Assembly: GCA_029212365.1 (NCBI GenBank)
Contig: JARGOC010000004.1
Location: 97,553-161,552, forward strand
Direction: 5' to 3'
Source of the DNA: Roseovarius sp.
GTDB taxonomy: Bacteria; Pseudomonadota; Alphaproteobacteria; Rhodobacterales; Rhodobacteraceae
Length of the DNA: 64,000 nucleotides
Shown: positions 31,789 to 40,177 of the stretch, piece after piece
How positions within the stretch are numbered: the first letter of the stretch is position 1
Layout of the letters: each line of letters starts with the position of its first letter
The notes under the pieces: model-generated
Databases searched by the model: none
What the model was told of the DNA's origin: nothing
Seen by the model: only the letters and a program-made list of their open reading frames with translations
Made by a program: the position numbers and the translations under genes

Positions 31789-34133
31789 GAGGCAGCTTTA
31801 TCGGGCATTTGCCGCTGCACAGTCTCGGTCAACTCGGTCAGGGAAAATGGCTTGGGCAGAAACACCGAATTGGGAATTTTGGCCTGTGTATCACCAAAGG
31901 TCTCTTCAGCGTAACCAGACATAAACACCACGTTTACATCTGGTCTGCTGGTCAAAGCTTCTTGTACCCAACTGGGACCGTCTTTGCCGGGCATAACGAC
32001 ATCTGATACGAAAATATCGATCTTAAGAGCCTCGTCTTCCAACAGCTCCAACGCATCTTCAGCCGATTCCGCCTCAAGCACATTAAAGCCCCGCAATTGA
32101 AGGGCACGACTAGCAAAAGCGCGCACCGGAGCTTCGTCTTCGACCAGTAACACCACACCGTCAGTTGGGGTGATGGCCGCTTTTTCCACCACCGGCTTGG
32201 GCTCAACATGTTCGACTGCGTCAAACGCGGGTAGCAATATTTGAAATTCAGTGCCCTCCCCCCCCGTGCTGTCCGCAAAGATGAATCCGCCCGATTGCTT
32301 GATAATTCCATAGGCTGTGGACAGACCCAACCCTGTACCTTCGCCAGTACGTTTGGTGGTGTAGAAAGGCTCGAACACCTTTTGCAGCTTGTCGCGTGGG
32401 ATTCCGGTGCCTTTGTCGATCACTTTAATTGAGACATAGCGCCCCGGCGCCACCACAGCCCGGTCACGGCGCAGAGGCTCTTTGAGATCAACATTCTCAG
32501 TTTCAATGCGGATTTGCCCGCCCTGCGGCATTGCATCTCGGGCGTTAACCACAAGGTTCATGATCACCTGCTCCAGCTGGCGTTTATCCGCCTTGATTTT
32601 GGAAAGAACCGGATCATGGCTGAGCGAGAGATCCATTTTCGCGCCCACCAGACGGTTCAGTAGATGCCCCAAATCAGACAGCGTGTCCTGCAAATCAAGG
32701 ATCTGCGGGCGCAATGTCTGTTTGCGTGAATAGGCCAATAGCTGCCCCACCAACGCGGCAGCCCGATTGGCATTCTGGTTGATCTGAGTCAGGTCAGAAA
32801 AGTCCGAATCCCCCTGATCATGGCGCAGCAACAACAGATCACAATGGCCCGAAATCGCCGTAAGCAGGTTATTGAAATCATGTGCGACCCCACCGGCCAA
32901 TTGCCCGATCGCCTGCATTTTCTGGCTTTGGACAAACTGCGCTTCCAGCGATTTCAGTTTGGTGGCATCATTGAGCACTGCGATCAAAACTGTTTCGCCA
33001 TTTTCCAATGCGCGGTTAAGCGTGACCTGAACAAAGACCTCTTTATCGTCGCGCTTAATACGCAAAATTTCGGAGTGAACCGAGCCGCGCCCGGCGGCAG
33101 TATCATCCAGCCAATCAGTGATTGAGCGCCCCAGCCCCTCCATGAAATCACTCAACACGTTCCCCTGACAAGCGGGCACGCCCAGCAAATCGCGCGCGGG
33201 CCTGTTGGACAATTCAATGTCGCCACTGCGGGACAACTTCAACAAGGGAACGGGGAGTTCATCGAAAAAGGCCCAGCCATCGGGTTTTCGTTCGGTTGCG
33301 GCAACGCCGGGCAGCAAAATCACTTCGCGTCGCCCGGCCACCCCCTCAAGCTCAACCGCAAAACAAGATACCGGGCCAGACGGCGTATTGATGTCATTCA
33401 ACTGCCCTGATCGCAGCGGGAGTTTCACACAGATACGATCCAACGACCGCGCGCGCTCGCCCACCAGCGCACGCGCAGCGGGGTTCATGAACAAGACCGC
33501 ATCATTGCGCCCAACTGTGAACATCGGCAGCGGCATCGGATCATTGGCACGCTGCGGGCTTTCGGCAGATCGTTCCAGCCGCCACAGAAAATCGGCACTT
33601 CCAGTCTTATGCACCGAAATTCGCAAATGGCCCTGGCGCGTCACCACATCTTCTACCGCATAGCCGTTTGATTCTGCGCGGCTTTCAAGGCGAAATAATA
33701 TCGCGCCGGGATTGGCCAATATGGTTTGCAGCGCACCGGCCAGAGTGGTCGCATTTTTGGAGGAAAGCACTTGTTCGGTGGCGGGATTGGAATAGTGGAT
33801 CACCCCATCCCTGCCAGCCGCAATAAAAGGGACAGGATTGTTGCGCATCAGATCATCCAAGGCATCCACGTTGGCCCGCCCTGCCGAGGCATCCCACCGA
33901 GTACGCAGCCTCGACCAGCCGACGATAAAAAGCAGCGTAGAGCAGATGGCAAACATGCTCAGTTGCATGGCGTCATCATTGCTCAGCCAGCCGGCAAACC
34001 CAAACACTGCCGCTGCCAGCGCGATCATGGTGGTTTTTGGCCTGACGGACATCATCGCCCTGCGGGTATGATCTGTCGTGCTGGTTGGGAATGCCACGAG
34101 CGGCCCTCTTGGTTGACGCGATTGCCTCTCCAA
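31767..34133 (-). CDS. cckA: Hybrid sensor histidine kinase CckA
   Basis: CckA phosphorylates, via ChpT, CtrA and CpdR in alphaproteobacteria. The 788 residues show two N-terminal transmembrane helices (about 34-50 and 58-73), PAS-like regions (about 95-180, 200-280, 290-390), the HisKA box GQLAGGVAHDFNNLL with His418, the ATPase domain (NLVVNARDAM, DKGTGIP, GEGTGLGLSTAYGI), and a C-terminal receiver with Asp711 (FVSDVVMPGKDGP) and FMSGYAEETFG. Alternative starts lie at residues 27-28 (MMSVRPKT), just before the first helix. A perfect CtrA box is found upstream. ctrA and sciP lie about 27 kb away. chpT is not in this window. Confidence 0.94.
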   Translation of the reverse strand: MERQSRQPRGPLVAFPTSTTDHTRRAMMSVRPKTTMIALAAAVFGFAGWLSNDDAMQLSMFAICSTLLFIVGWSRLRTRWDASAGRANVDALDDLMRNNPVPFIAAGRDGVIHYSNPATEQVLSSKNATTLAGALQTILANPGAILFRLESRAESNGYAVEDVVTRQGHLRISVHKTGSADFLWRLERSAESPQRANDPMPLPMFTVGRNDAVLFMNPAARALVGERARSLDRICVKLPLRSGQLNDINTPSGPVSCFAVELEGVAGRREVILLPGVAATERKPDGWAFFDELPVPLLKLSRSGDIELSNRPARDLLGVPACQGNVLSDFMEGLGRSITDWLDDTAAGRGSVHSEILRIKRDDKEVFVQVTLNRALENGETVLIAVLNDATKLKSLEAQFVQSQKMQAIGQLAGGVAHDFNNLLTAISGHCDLLLLRHDQGDSDFSDLTQINQNANRAAALVGQLLAYSRKQTLRPQILDLQDTLSDLGHLLNRLVGAKMDLSLSHDPVLSKIKADKRQLEQVIMNLVVNARDAMPQGGQIRIETENVDLKEPLRRDRAVVAPGRYVSIKVIDKGTGIPRDKLQKVFEPFYTTKRTGEGTGLGLSTAYGIIKQSGGFIFADSTGGEGTEFQILLPAFDAVEHVEPKPVVEKAAITPTDGVVLLVEDEAPVRAFASRALQLRGFNVLEAESAEDALELLEDEALKIDIFVSDVVMPGKDGPSWVQEALTSRPDVNVVFMSGYAEETFGDTQAKIPNSVFLPKPFSLTELTETVQRQMPDKAASQVSSGV

Positions 34134-34447
34134 TTCTGAGCGAAAAGGCTTAATTGAGACTTAACGACAGCAAGGAGAACGCGTCAAGGTTGAGAGGTAT
34201 CGGCCTCATACACCGATTGGCTGCACCACAAACAAGCTGATAGCATTCCAATACAAAGGTAAATCACTGCCCCGTCATGGACGGCAAGAGCCAGGGGCGT
34301 GCCTCCTTTTGCATCTAATGAAGAGCTAAACCCACGTATTAAGTTTCATTGACGAGCGACAAGTAATCACGCTCAAACCTCTGATATCTTTCCATAACCT
34401 TAGAAACGCATCAAATCATCTTCGGTACAGACAGACTTGAGGTCTTG
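34134..34447. other. Intergenic region between cckA and rsmB
   Basis: Apart from the CtrA box at 34150-34165, these 314 bases hold no open frame with coding features, no tRNA-like fold and no hairpin followed by a T-run that I can see. Because rsmB ends here and cckA begins, the region must contain the cckA promoter and any rsmB terminator. Confidence 0.6.
34150..34165 (-). promoter_or_regulatory. Perfect CtrA box upstream of cckA
   Basis: The plus strand reads TTAATTGAGACTTAAC, an exact TTAA-N7-TTAAC match to the CtrA consensus. It lies 17 nt upstream of the first cckA start and about 95 nt upstream of the alternative start, placing it at a promoter in either case. Confidence 0.7.
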
Positions 34448-35617
34448 TCACTTTCGACGAAGTATGGCGCAATAAAATCCATCTCCGCCATCCAACGGTG
34501 TGAACCGTTTTTGAGCTATTAAGGTGTACTCACTTTCGTGAGCCAAAAACGCATCAACCTGCTGCTCATTTTCACTGTTCAGTAAGGAACATGTCCCATA
34601 AACCAGATGACCTTGAGGACGAACTAATTCGGCTGACTGATTCAGGATTTCTCGCTGAATATCTAAAGTGCGCTCCAGCTTTTCACGCGTCAGCAGCCAT
34701 TTCCCCTGAGGGTCGCGCCGCCAAGACCCGCTGCCTGAACATGGCGCGTCTATAAGAAGAGTGTCGAATGGGGCTTGCTGCTTCACGTCCGGCAAAGACA
34801 GCAGGCTGACCGATACACCGCCGCGTGCGGCGCGTGCAGGCAGGTCTTTCATCCTATTTTGATCCACATCATGGGCAAAAAAACTGCCCTCAACGCGGCC
34901 CGCCACCGCCAGGCTTTTGCCGCCACCACCGGCGCAAAAATCCAAAAGCCTCTCACCTGCCTCAAGTGGGACCATATCTGCGACCGCTTGAGAAGAGGCA
35001 TCCTGCAACTCGACCTGTCCCTCAAGATATGCCTGCGCGTTTTTGATCTTCCTGGCGCCCTCGATCACCTCAACAGCCGAAGGAGAGAGCGCATGTGGAC
35101 GCACAACAATCCCTTGCGAAGACAGACGCTCAATTGCGCTGGCACGGCTGAGTTTCGCAAGATTAACCCTAAGGTGAACCGGCGCCCTTTTGCGCATCTG
35201 CTCGGCAATGTCTTGGGCGTCTTGGCCCAATGCAGTGCGAATATCCGGCCACAGCCACTCGGGGAAATCGGCACTTTCGCCGCTATCCGGGTCTGGCGAA
35301 CGCCCATTGGATCGCTCTGCATCTGTCAACTCAACAGGGGCATATGTGCCTGCCCCGAAAACGGCGTCAGAGTCCTGCCCGGCGTCTCTGACATACCCAA
35401 GCAACAGCGCGCGCCCATCGTCACCTCCACCAAGCGCCGACAGGCTTCGCTTGCGTCTGAGAACATCATAAACCAGATCAGCGATCGCGGCGCGGTCCTT
35501 GGACCCGGCATAGCGGTTCTTGCGCCCCCATCCGGCCAGGGCGCGATCAGCCAGCTCGCCCATCAAAATACGATCTATCAATTCAATCGCTGCGCTTATC
35601 CGTGCTGAAGGTGTCAC
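34448..35617 (-). CDS. 16S rRNA m5C methyltransferase, RsmB/NOP family
   Basis: The 389-residue protein methylates cytosine C5 in rRNA using SAM. It has LLDFCAGGGGKSLA (SAM site), LIDAPCSGSGSWRRDP with the motif IV Cys, and GHLVYGTCSLLNSENEQQV with the catalytic motif VI Cys, in family order. The N-terminal about 120 residues are not a clear NusB domain, so this is an RsmB-like rather than certain RsmB enzyme; the exact target base is inferred. It lies 191 nt downstream of the DUF2478 gene and may or may not share its transcript. Confidence 0.9.
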   Translation of the reverse strand: MTPSARISAAIELIDRILMGELADRALAGWGRKNRYAGSKDRAAIADLVYDVLRRKRSLSALGGGDDGRALLLGYVRDAGQDSDAVFGAGTYAPVELTDAERSNGRSPDPDSGESADFPEWLWPDIRTALGQDAQDIAEQMRKRAPVHLRVNLAKLSRASAIERLSSQGIVVRPHALSPSAVEVIEGARKIKNAQAYLEGQVELQDASSQAVADMVPLEAGERLLDFCAGGGGKSLAVAGRVEGSFFAHDVDQNRMKDLPARAARGGVSVSLLSLPDVKQQAPFDTLLIDAPCSGSGSWRRDPQGKWLLTREKLERTLDIQREILNQSAELVRPQGHLVYGTCSLLNSENEQQVDAFLAHESEYTLIAQKRFTPLDGGDGFYCAILRRK

Positions 35618-35703
35618 TATTTTCTCTCACTCAGGTTGGCCGATTGCCAATTCAACATGTCCATATACGCTCGCACGCAGCTGATCCAGCGCGCAAACAA
35701 CAC

Positions 35704-35741
35704 GGCCCCAAATTCTAAATATATAGGAAAGAATTTCGGCC
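35704..35741 (-). terminator. Stem-loop downstream of the nar operon
   Basis: GGCC plus AAATTCT pairs with AGAATTT plus GGCC around a 13-nt A/T-rich loop, 68 nt after the DUF2478 stop on minus. The T-run on minus is weak (GTGTTGTTTG). It is a candidate 3' end of the nitrate operon before rsmB. Confidence 0.4.
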
Positions 35742-35808
35742 CACAGAGAGGCATTTTGTGTCGCGGGTTCAGTCGCAAGCCCGTGTGCATGCCGCCGCTG
35801 GTGTCACC

Positions 35809-36366
35809 TCAGACCGGTGCCAAAACATCGCTGTGGTGAACCGGGTGGAGCCTGCGCGGTGATGGCCGCTCGATCCCCTCAAACCACCTCATGAGAGCTG
35901 TGGAGCTTGCCTGCACGTGCGTTTCACTGCCGCCGCAAAACTCTTGGAAGGCCTTAAAATTCAGTTGATTTACCCCAACGACAACGGGTGTATTTTGGAT
36001 CAGGGCCTCGGCGATTGTATCGCGAAAGCCCCTCCCGCTTGCTTCGTGTTTGCCAAATTTGTTGACGATCAAAACCTCAGGAAATCGTGTGAGCCGTAGA
36101 TTGACATCCGATACCGCGCGCTCAAGGGCGGCGGGGTCAAGCCTGCACCCTTTTGCATTGTTGCCCAGCGATTGGGATATGCGAATTGTGGGGCCATCGG
36201 GCAAAACCCTGACATCCATGTCACATTTATGGCGCCCCACTTGATAGGAATTTACCTGGACAAGCCCACTCGTTGTCACGCCTCTCTGGGCGAGTTCCAA
36301 CGAGAACTCTTCTAACACAAGATCGACCTCTCCTGTGCGCGGGGCGCAGATATAGGCGATATTCAT
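35809..36366 (-). CDS. DUF2478 protein at the end of the nar operon
   Basis: The 185-residue protein resembles DUF2478, a family related to THEP1-type NTPases and often found near molybdenum-enzyme genes. The C-terminal half shows the family stretch VNKFGKHEASGRGFRDTI followed by AEALIQNTPVVVGV. The N-terminal position where a P-loop would be expected reads AYICAPRTGEVDLVL, without GxxxxGK, so nucleotide binding is doubtful. I chose the ATG at 36366, where the family fold begins; a GTG at 36435 that overlaps the parvulin gene by 11 nt would add 23 residues and is the alternative. Its position suggests a role in nitrate reductase or molybdenum cofactor supply. Confidence 0.75.
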   Translation of the reverse strand: MNIAYICAPRTGEVDLVLEEFSLELAQRGVTTSGLVQVNSYQVGRHKCDMDVRVLPDGPTIRISQSLGNNAKGCRLDPAALERAVSDVNLRLTRFPEVLIVNKFGKHEASGRGFRDTIAEALIQNTPVVVGVNQLNFKAFQEFCGGSETHVQASSTALMRWFEGIERPSPRRLHPVHHSDVLAPV

Positions 36367-36424
36367 GGCTTGTTGCTGTTCCAAAACACGCAGTCCTTCT
36401 CGCTGGGGTTTGCTTTCAGATGGA

Positions 36425-37222
36425 TCAGAGCTCACGCATCTCGATTCCGCTGATGGATGCGTTTGCGATCAGGCGGTTGGTGAAGTCTTTGGCCGCATGT
36501 GCCCAGGCGGATTTCTCCATCGCCCCGCGAATGCGCGGCTGCACGACCTCAAAGGGCAGCGCTTTGCCTTCAATGCGGGCATCCATGCGAATGACATGCC
36601 AACCAAACTGAGTATGCACGGGCTGGCGGGTGACCTCCCCTTCGGCCAATGAATGCAGCGCAGCCTCAAACGCAGGAACGGTATCCCCGACTGTGAGCTG
36701 CCCAAGCGCGCCGCCGTTGGATTTTGACCCGCAATCGCTCTCTATCTCGGCAAGGTGGGCAAACTCTTTGGGCTGATCTTGCAGTGTTTTTATCAATGCA
36801 ACGGCTTTGGCATGGGCTGTTCCCGTGGCGCCTTCACTGGCGGGATCAGCAGCAATGAGGATATGCGACACCTCCCAAAGGGGCGGCGCGCGAAAGCGGT
36901 TGGGGTCTTTTTCCCAAAGCGCCTGAATAGCCGCATCCTCAGGTGCCTCAGGAGATAGCTCAGCCTCCAACAGCCCCCGGATCAGCGCATCTTCATCCGT
37001 TTCATACCGTCCTTTGCCAAGGCTGATGGGGTCACATTCGATCCCAAGCCGTGACGCTTCTTGCAGCATCAAAGTCCGAATGGCCAATGCCTGCGCCGCC
37101 TTGCGCCAGGCCAATCCAGGTTTGCCTTTGGGGGCTTCGTGATTTTGGGCTTCGGCGGCGATGCCAACGGAGGGGATAACCTCTCCGTTGACGGTGATTT
37201 CTGGAAATAGTGCATTGCTCAT
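36425..37222 (-). CDS. Parvulin-type peptidyl-prolyl isomerase (NifM-like), nar operon
   Basis: The 265-residue protein has an N-terminal helical region and a C-terminal PpiC/parvulin domain: LWEVSHILIAADPASEG, KEFAHLAEIESDCGSKSNGG, ALGQLTVGDTVPAFEAALHS and VHTQFGWHVIRMD. No signal peptide or membrane segment is visible, so it is probably cytoplasmic, unlike PpiD/SurA. It starts 5 nt after the narI stop (ATG at 37222; a longer in-frame extension overlaps narI and is a shadow). Being the first gene after narGHJI suggests help in folding or maturing the reductase, as NifM does for nitrogenase iron protein. Confidence 0.88.
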   Translation of the reverse strand: MSNALFPEITVNGEVIPSVGIAAEAQNHEAPKGKPGLAWRKAAQALAIRTLMLQEASRLGIECDPISLGKGRYETDEDALIRGLLEAELSPEAPEDAAIQALWEKDPNRFRAPPLWEVSHILIAADPASEGATGTAHAKAVALIKTLQDQPKEFAHLAEIESDCGSKSNGGALGQLTVGDTVPAFEAALHSLAEGEVTRQPVHTQFGWHVIRMDARIEGKALPFEVVQPRIRGAMEKSAWAHAAKDFTNRLIANASISGIEMREL

Positions 37223-37227
37223 ACCGG

Positions 37228-37935
37228 TTACTCCGCAGGCGTGTTTGAACGCGATTGACCGCGCCGGGTCCGCACGATCTGATATCCGGGGCGCGCCAGA
37301 ACATAGCGCACCGGGGCAGACAGCATATGCACCAGCCGGGTGAACGGGAACACCAGGAAGATCGTCAACCCAAGGAACAGGTGCAGCTTGAACACCAGAG
37401 CCACATCTGTGATCTGATCGGCAGCGCCTGAGCGGAAAGTCAGGATCATCTGCGCCCAAGACATGAACTTGGTCATTTCATGGCCATCAAGATGTTGAAG
37501 AGACACATAAATCGTGCCGACCCCTAGGACCAACTGCATCAAGAGAAGGGACAGAATGGCGATATCTGCAAAGGATGACGTGGCGCGAATGCGCGGATCA
37601 GAAAGACGGCGATGCAACAGCATCACGCCCCCGACCAATGCCATAGCACCCGCAATACCCCCAGCAACAATAGCCAAGATTTGTTTCGCCCCGTGGCTGA
37701 TGCCAAGCACATCAAACAAGGCAATCGGTGTCAAAAGGCCCACAAGATGGCCGACAAAAATCGTCAGCACGCCCACATGAAACAGGATAGAGCCCCAAAT
37801 CAATTGTTTGCGCCGCAAGAACTGAGAGGAAGATGTCTTCCAAGTGAAAGGCGCTGTTTCATATCGGGCAAGTGACCCGACCAAAAGCACCGTAAAGGCG
37901 ATATAGGGATAAATTCCAAAGAGAAAATTATGCAT
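37228..37935 (-). CDS. narI: Respiratory nitrate reductase gamma subunit NarI
   Basis: NarI is the diheme b-type membrane anchor that oxidises quinol and passes electrons to NarH. The 235 residues have five hydrophobic helices, with His pairs suited as heme ligands in ILFHVGVLTIFVGHLVG and in FKLHLFLGLTIF followed by TRLVH. It overlaps the narJ end by 8 nt, showing coupling. The length and order match E. coli NarI (225 residues). Confidence 0.96.
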   Translation of the reverse strand: MHNFLFGIYPYIAFTVLLVGSLARYETAPFTWKTSSSQFLRRKQLIWGSILFHVGVLTIFVGHLVGLLTPIALFDVLGISHGAKQILAIVAGGIAGAMALVGGVMLLHRRLSDPRIRATSSFADIAILSLLLMQLVLGVGTIYVSLQHLDGHEMTKFMSWAQMILTFRSGAADQITDVALVFKLHLFLGLTIFLVFPFTRLVHMLSAPVRYVLARPGYQIVRTRRGQSRSNTPAE

Positions 37936-38647
37936 GTTGGCCTCCTTTCTCCACCACTGATGGTGCAGGATTTATGGGTGTGTCCATTTGGGACAGCATG
38001 TCGCGGACTTGCGGACATCCCGCATTGGGATCAGGCCCAAAGGTCACTTCGCTTTCTTCCCAAATCTCATCAAGTGCCTCCAAATCTGTGGGATCATCTT
38101 CGGGCGCTTGCATCATGTCGCTGACAAGGCCTTCGTCCGCCACTGCCCCGGAGAGCTGGATCAACGCGGCGAGGACGGCGGCATAATTGCTTTCGCGTCG
38201 CGTCAGGCGCAGATTGATCGTTTCCAGAATATGCGCTGAATCGGCCAGGACCTCACGGGCCTCGGCCTCAGGGCACATCGACAGATACTCTAGCAAAACA
38301 GGCAAGTGATCGGGCAGCTCTGAACTGATCGGATCAAAGCCAGCATCACGATAGGTTTCAACAAGCGAGACCATCGCCCCCCCGCGATCCCGGCTTTCGC
38401 CGTGAATATGCTCAAACAGATTGAGCGACAACGTGCGCGAGCGGTCAAAAAGCATCACATATTCTTCTTGCAGCTCATAGATATCGCGCGTGCTGAGAGC
38501 GTCAACAATCGGGCGCAATCCTCGCCGCATTGCCGCCGTCAGCCGCGTATCAGCAGCTAGGACACCGCCAATCTCGGACATGGCCTGCGTCAACTCAACA
38601 GTTGGATAACTGAGAACGAGCGAGAGGGATTTCAAAGTGCGATCCAT
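37928..38647 (-). CDS. narJ: Nitrate reductase assembly chaperone NarJ
   Basis: NarJ binds apo-NarGH and times molybdenum cofactor insertion and membrane docking; it is not part of the final enzyme. The 239 residues start MDRTLKSLSLVLSYPTVEL and include the family stretch LQEEYVMLFDRSRTLSLNLF followed by EHIHGESRDRG, and the acidic C-terminus. The ATG at 38647 overlaps the narH stop as TAATG, which decides it over a longer frame inside narH. narI follows with an 8-nt overlap. Confidence 0.95.
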   Translation of the reverse strand: MDRTLKSLSLVLSYPTVELTQAMSEIGGVLAADTRLTAAMRRGLRPIVDALSTRDIYELQEEYVMLFDRSRTLSLNLFEHIHGESRDRGGAMVSLVETYRDAGFDPISSELPDHLPVLLEYLSMCPEAEAREVLADSAHILETINLRLTRRESNYAAVLAALIQLSGAVADEGLVSDMMQAPEDDPTDLEALDEIWEESEVTFGPDPNAGCPQVRDMLSQMDTPINPAPSVVEKGGQHA

Positions 38648-40176
38648 TAGAATGTCTCCTTTGGAAGCGTGAATGACTTGGGTTTTTTGCCGCCAAACAG
38701 GGTGCCTTTGTTCATCGACCCTGTTGAGCATCCATTGCCATCGGTGAACCCACAACCACCCCGAATGTCATAGGCTTTTTCGGCCTGTTCGCGGTGGGTT
38801 GTTGGGATGACAAAGCGATCTTCATAATCAGCGAGGGCCATGATTTTATACATCTCCTCAATTTGCTGACCACTCAGCCCAACCTTCTCGGCCAGGCCTT
38901 CGTCACGCACGCCATCAACAGTTTTGGCCCGCATATACCCCCGCATCGCCATCATGCGCTCCAGAGCTGTGACCACTGGGGCCTCGTCACCGGCGGTCAA
39001 CATGTTGGCAAGATATTGCACCGGGATACGCAGGCTGCTGACGTCGGGCATATCGCCGTTTGTCCCCAGATGCCCCGCTTCTGCGGCGTTCTGGATCGGA
39101 GAGAGCGGCGGGATATACCAGACCATTGGAAGGGTGCGATATTCAGGGTGCAGCGGAAAGGCCACTTTCCATTCCATCGCCATTTTCCAAATGGGGCTTT
39201 CCTGCGCGCCTTTGATCCAGTCCTGAGGCACACCATCGGCCTTGGCCTGGGCGATAACCTCCGGATCATTGGGATCAAGGAAAACACCAAGCTGCGCATC
39301 ATAAAGATCTGTTTCCGCATGCGAATTTGCCGCCTCTTCGATCTTGTCGGCATCATAGAGCATGACGCCCAGATACCGGATACGGCCCACGCACGTCTCG
39401 GAACAGACGGTTGGATTACCGCTTTCAATGCGTGGATAACAGAAGGTGCATTTCTCGGATTTGCCGCTTTCCCAATTGTAGTAGATCTTCTTGTAGGGGC
39501 AGCCAGACACACACATGCGCCAACCGCGGCATTTCTCTTGGTCGATCAAAACAATGCCATCTTCTTCGCGCTTGTAGATCGCACCAGACGGGCACGACGC
39601 TGAACATGTGGGATTTAGGCAATGTTCGCACAGACGCGGCAAATACATCATAAATGTATTCTCATACTCGCCGTAGATGTCTTTCTGTACGTTCTCAAAG
39701 TTGTAGTCGCCCGAACGCTTTGAAAACTCCCCCCCAAGAATTTCTTCCCAGTTTGGCCCCTTGTTGATCTTCTCCATCCGCTCGCCAGTGATCTTGGAAC
39801 GCGGGCGTGCCGTGGGGAAAGTCGACATCTCAGGCGCCGATTTCAGGTGATCATAATCAAAATCGAACGGTTCGTAATAGTCGTCAATTTCGGGCAGATC
39901 AGGGTTGGCAAAGATATTGGCCAAGATGCGCCATTTGCTTCCTTGTTTGGGGTGCAACTTGCCGTTTTTTGAACGTGCCCAACCGCCGTTCCAACGCTTT
40001 TGGTTCTCCCAGTCGGTGGGGTATCCCAGGCCCGGCTTGGTCTCAACGTTGTTGAACCAGGCGTATTCAACACCCTCGCGGGAGGTCCAGACATTCTTAC
40101 AAGTGACAGAACAAGTGTGACACCCGATACATTTATCCAGGTTCAACACCATGCCTATTTGAGCTCGAATTTTCAT
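38647..40176 (-). CDS. narH: Respiratory nitrate reductase beta subunit NarH
   Basis: NarH carries electrons from NarI hemes to NarG through three [4Fe-4S] and one [3Fe-4S] cluster. The 509 residues show cysteine sets CIGCHTCSVTCKNVW, CEHCLNPTCSASCPSG, CRGWRMCVSGCP and CTFCYPRI. The Trp in CRGWRMC, replacing a Cys, marks the [3Fe-4S] cluster typical of NarH. The ATG at 40176 begins MKIRAQIGMVLNLDKC, 1 nt after the narG stop. No signal peptide: the subunit is cytoplasmic, facing the inner membrane. Confidence 0.97.
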   Translation of the reverse strand: MKIRAQIGMVLNLDKCIGCHTCSVTCKNVWTSREGVEYAWFNNVETKPGLGYPTDWENQKRWNGGWARSKNGKLHPKQGSKWRILANIFANPDLPEIDDYYEPFDFDYDHLKSAPEMSTFPTARPRSKITGERMEKINKGPNWEEILGGEFSKRSGDYNFENVQKDIYGEYENTFMMYLPRLCEHCLNPTCSASCPSGAIYKREEDGIVLIDQEKCRGWRMCVSGCPYKKIYYNWESGKSEKCTFCYPRIESGNPTVCSETCVGRIRYLGVMLYDADKIEEAANSHAETDLYDAQLGVFLDPNDPEVIAQAKADGVPQDWIKGAQESPIWKMAMEWKVAFPLHPEYRTLPMVWYIPPLSPIQNAAEAGHLGTNGDMPDVSSLRIPVQYLANMLTAGDEAPVVTALERMMAMRGYMRAKTVDGVRDEGLAEKVGLSGQQIEEMYKIMALADYEDRFVIPTTHREQAEKAYDIRGGCGFTDGNGCSTGSMNKGTLFGGKKPKSFTLPKETF

Positions 40177-40177
40177 C

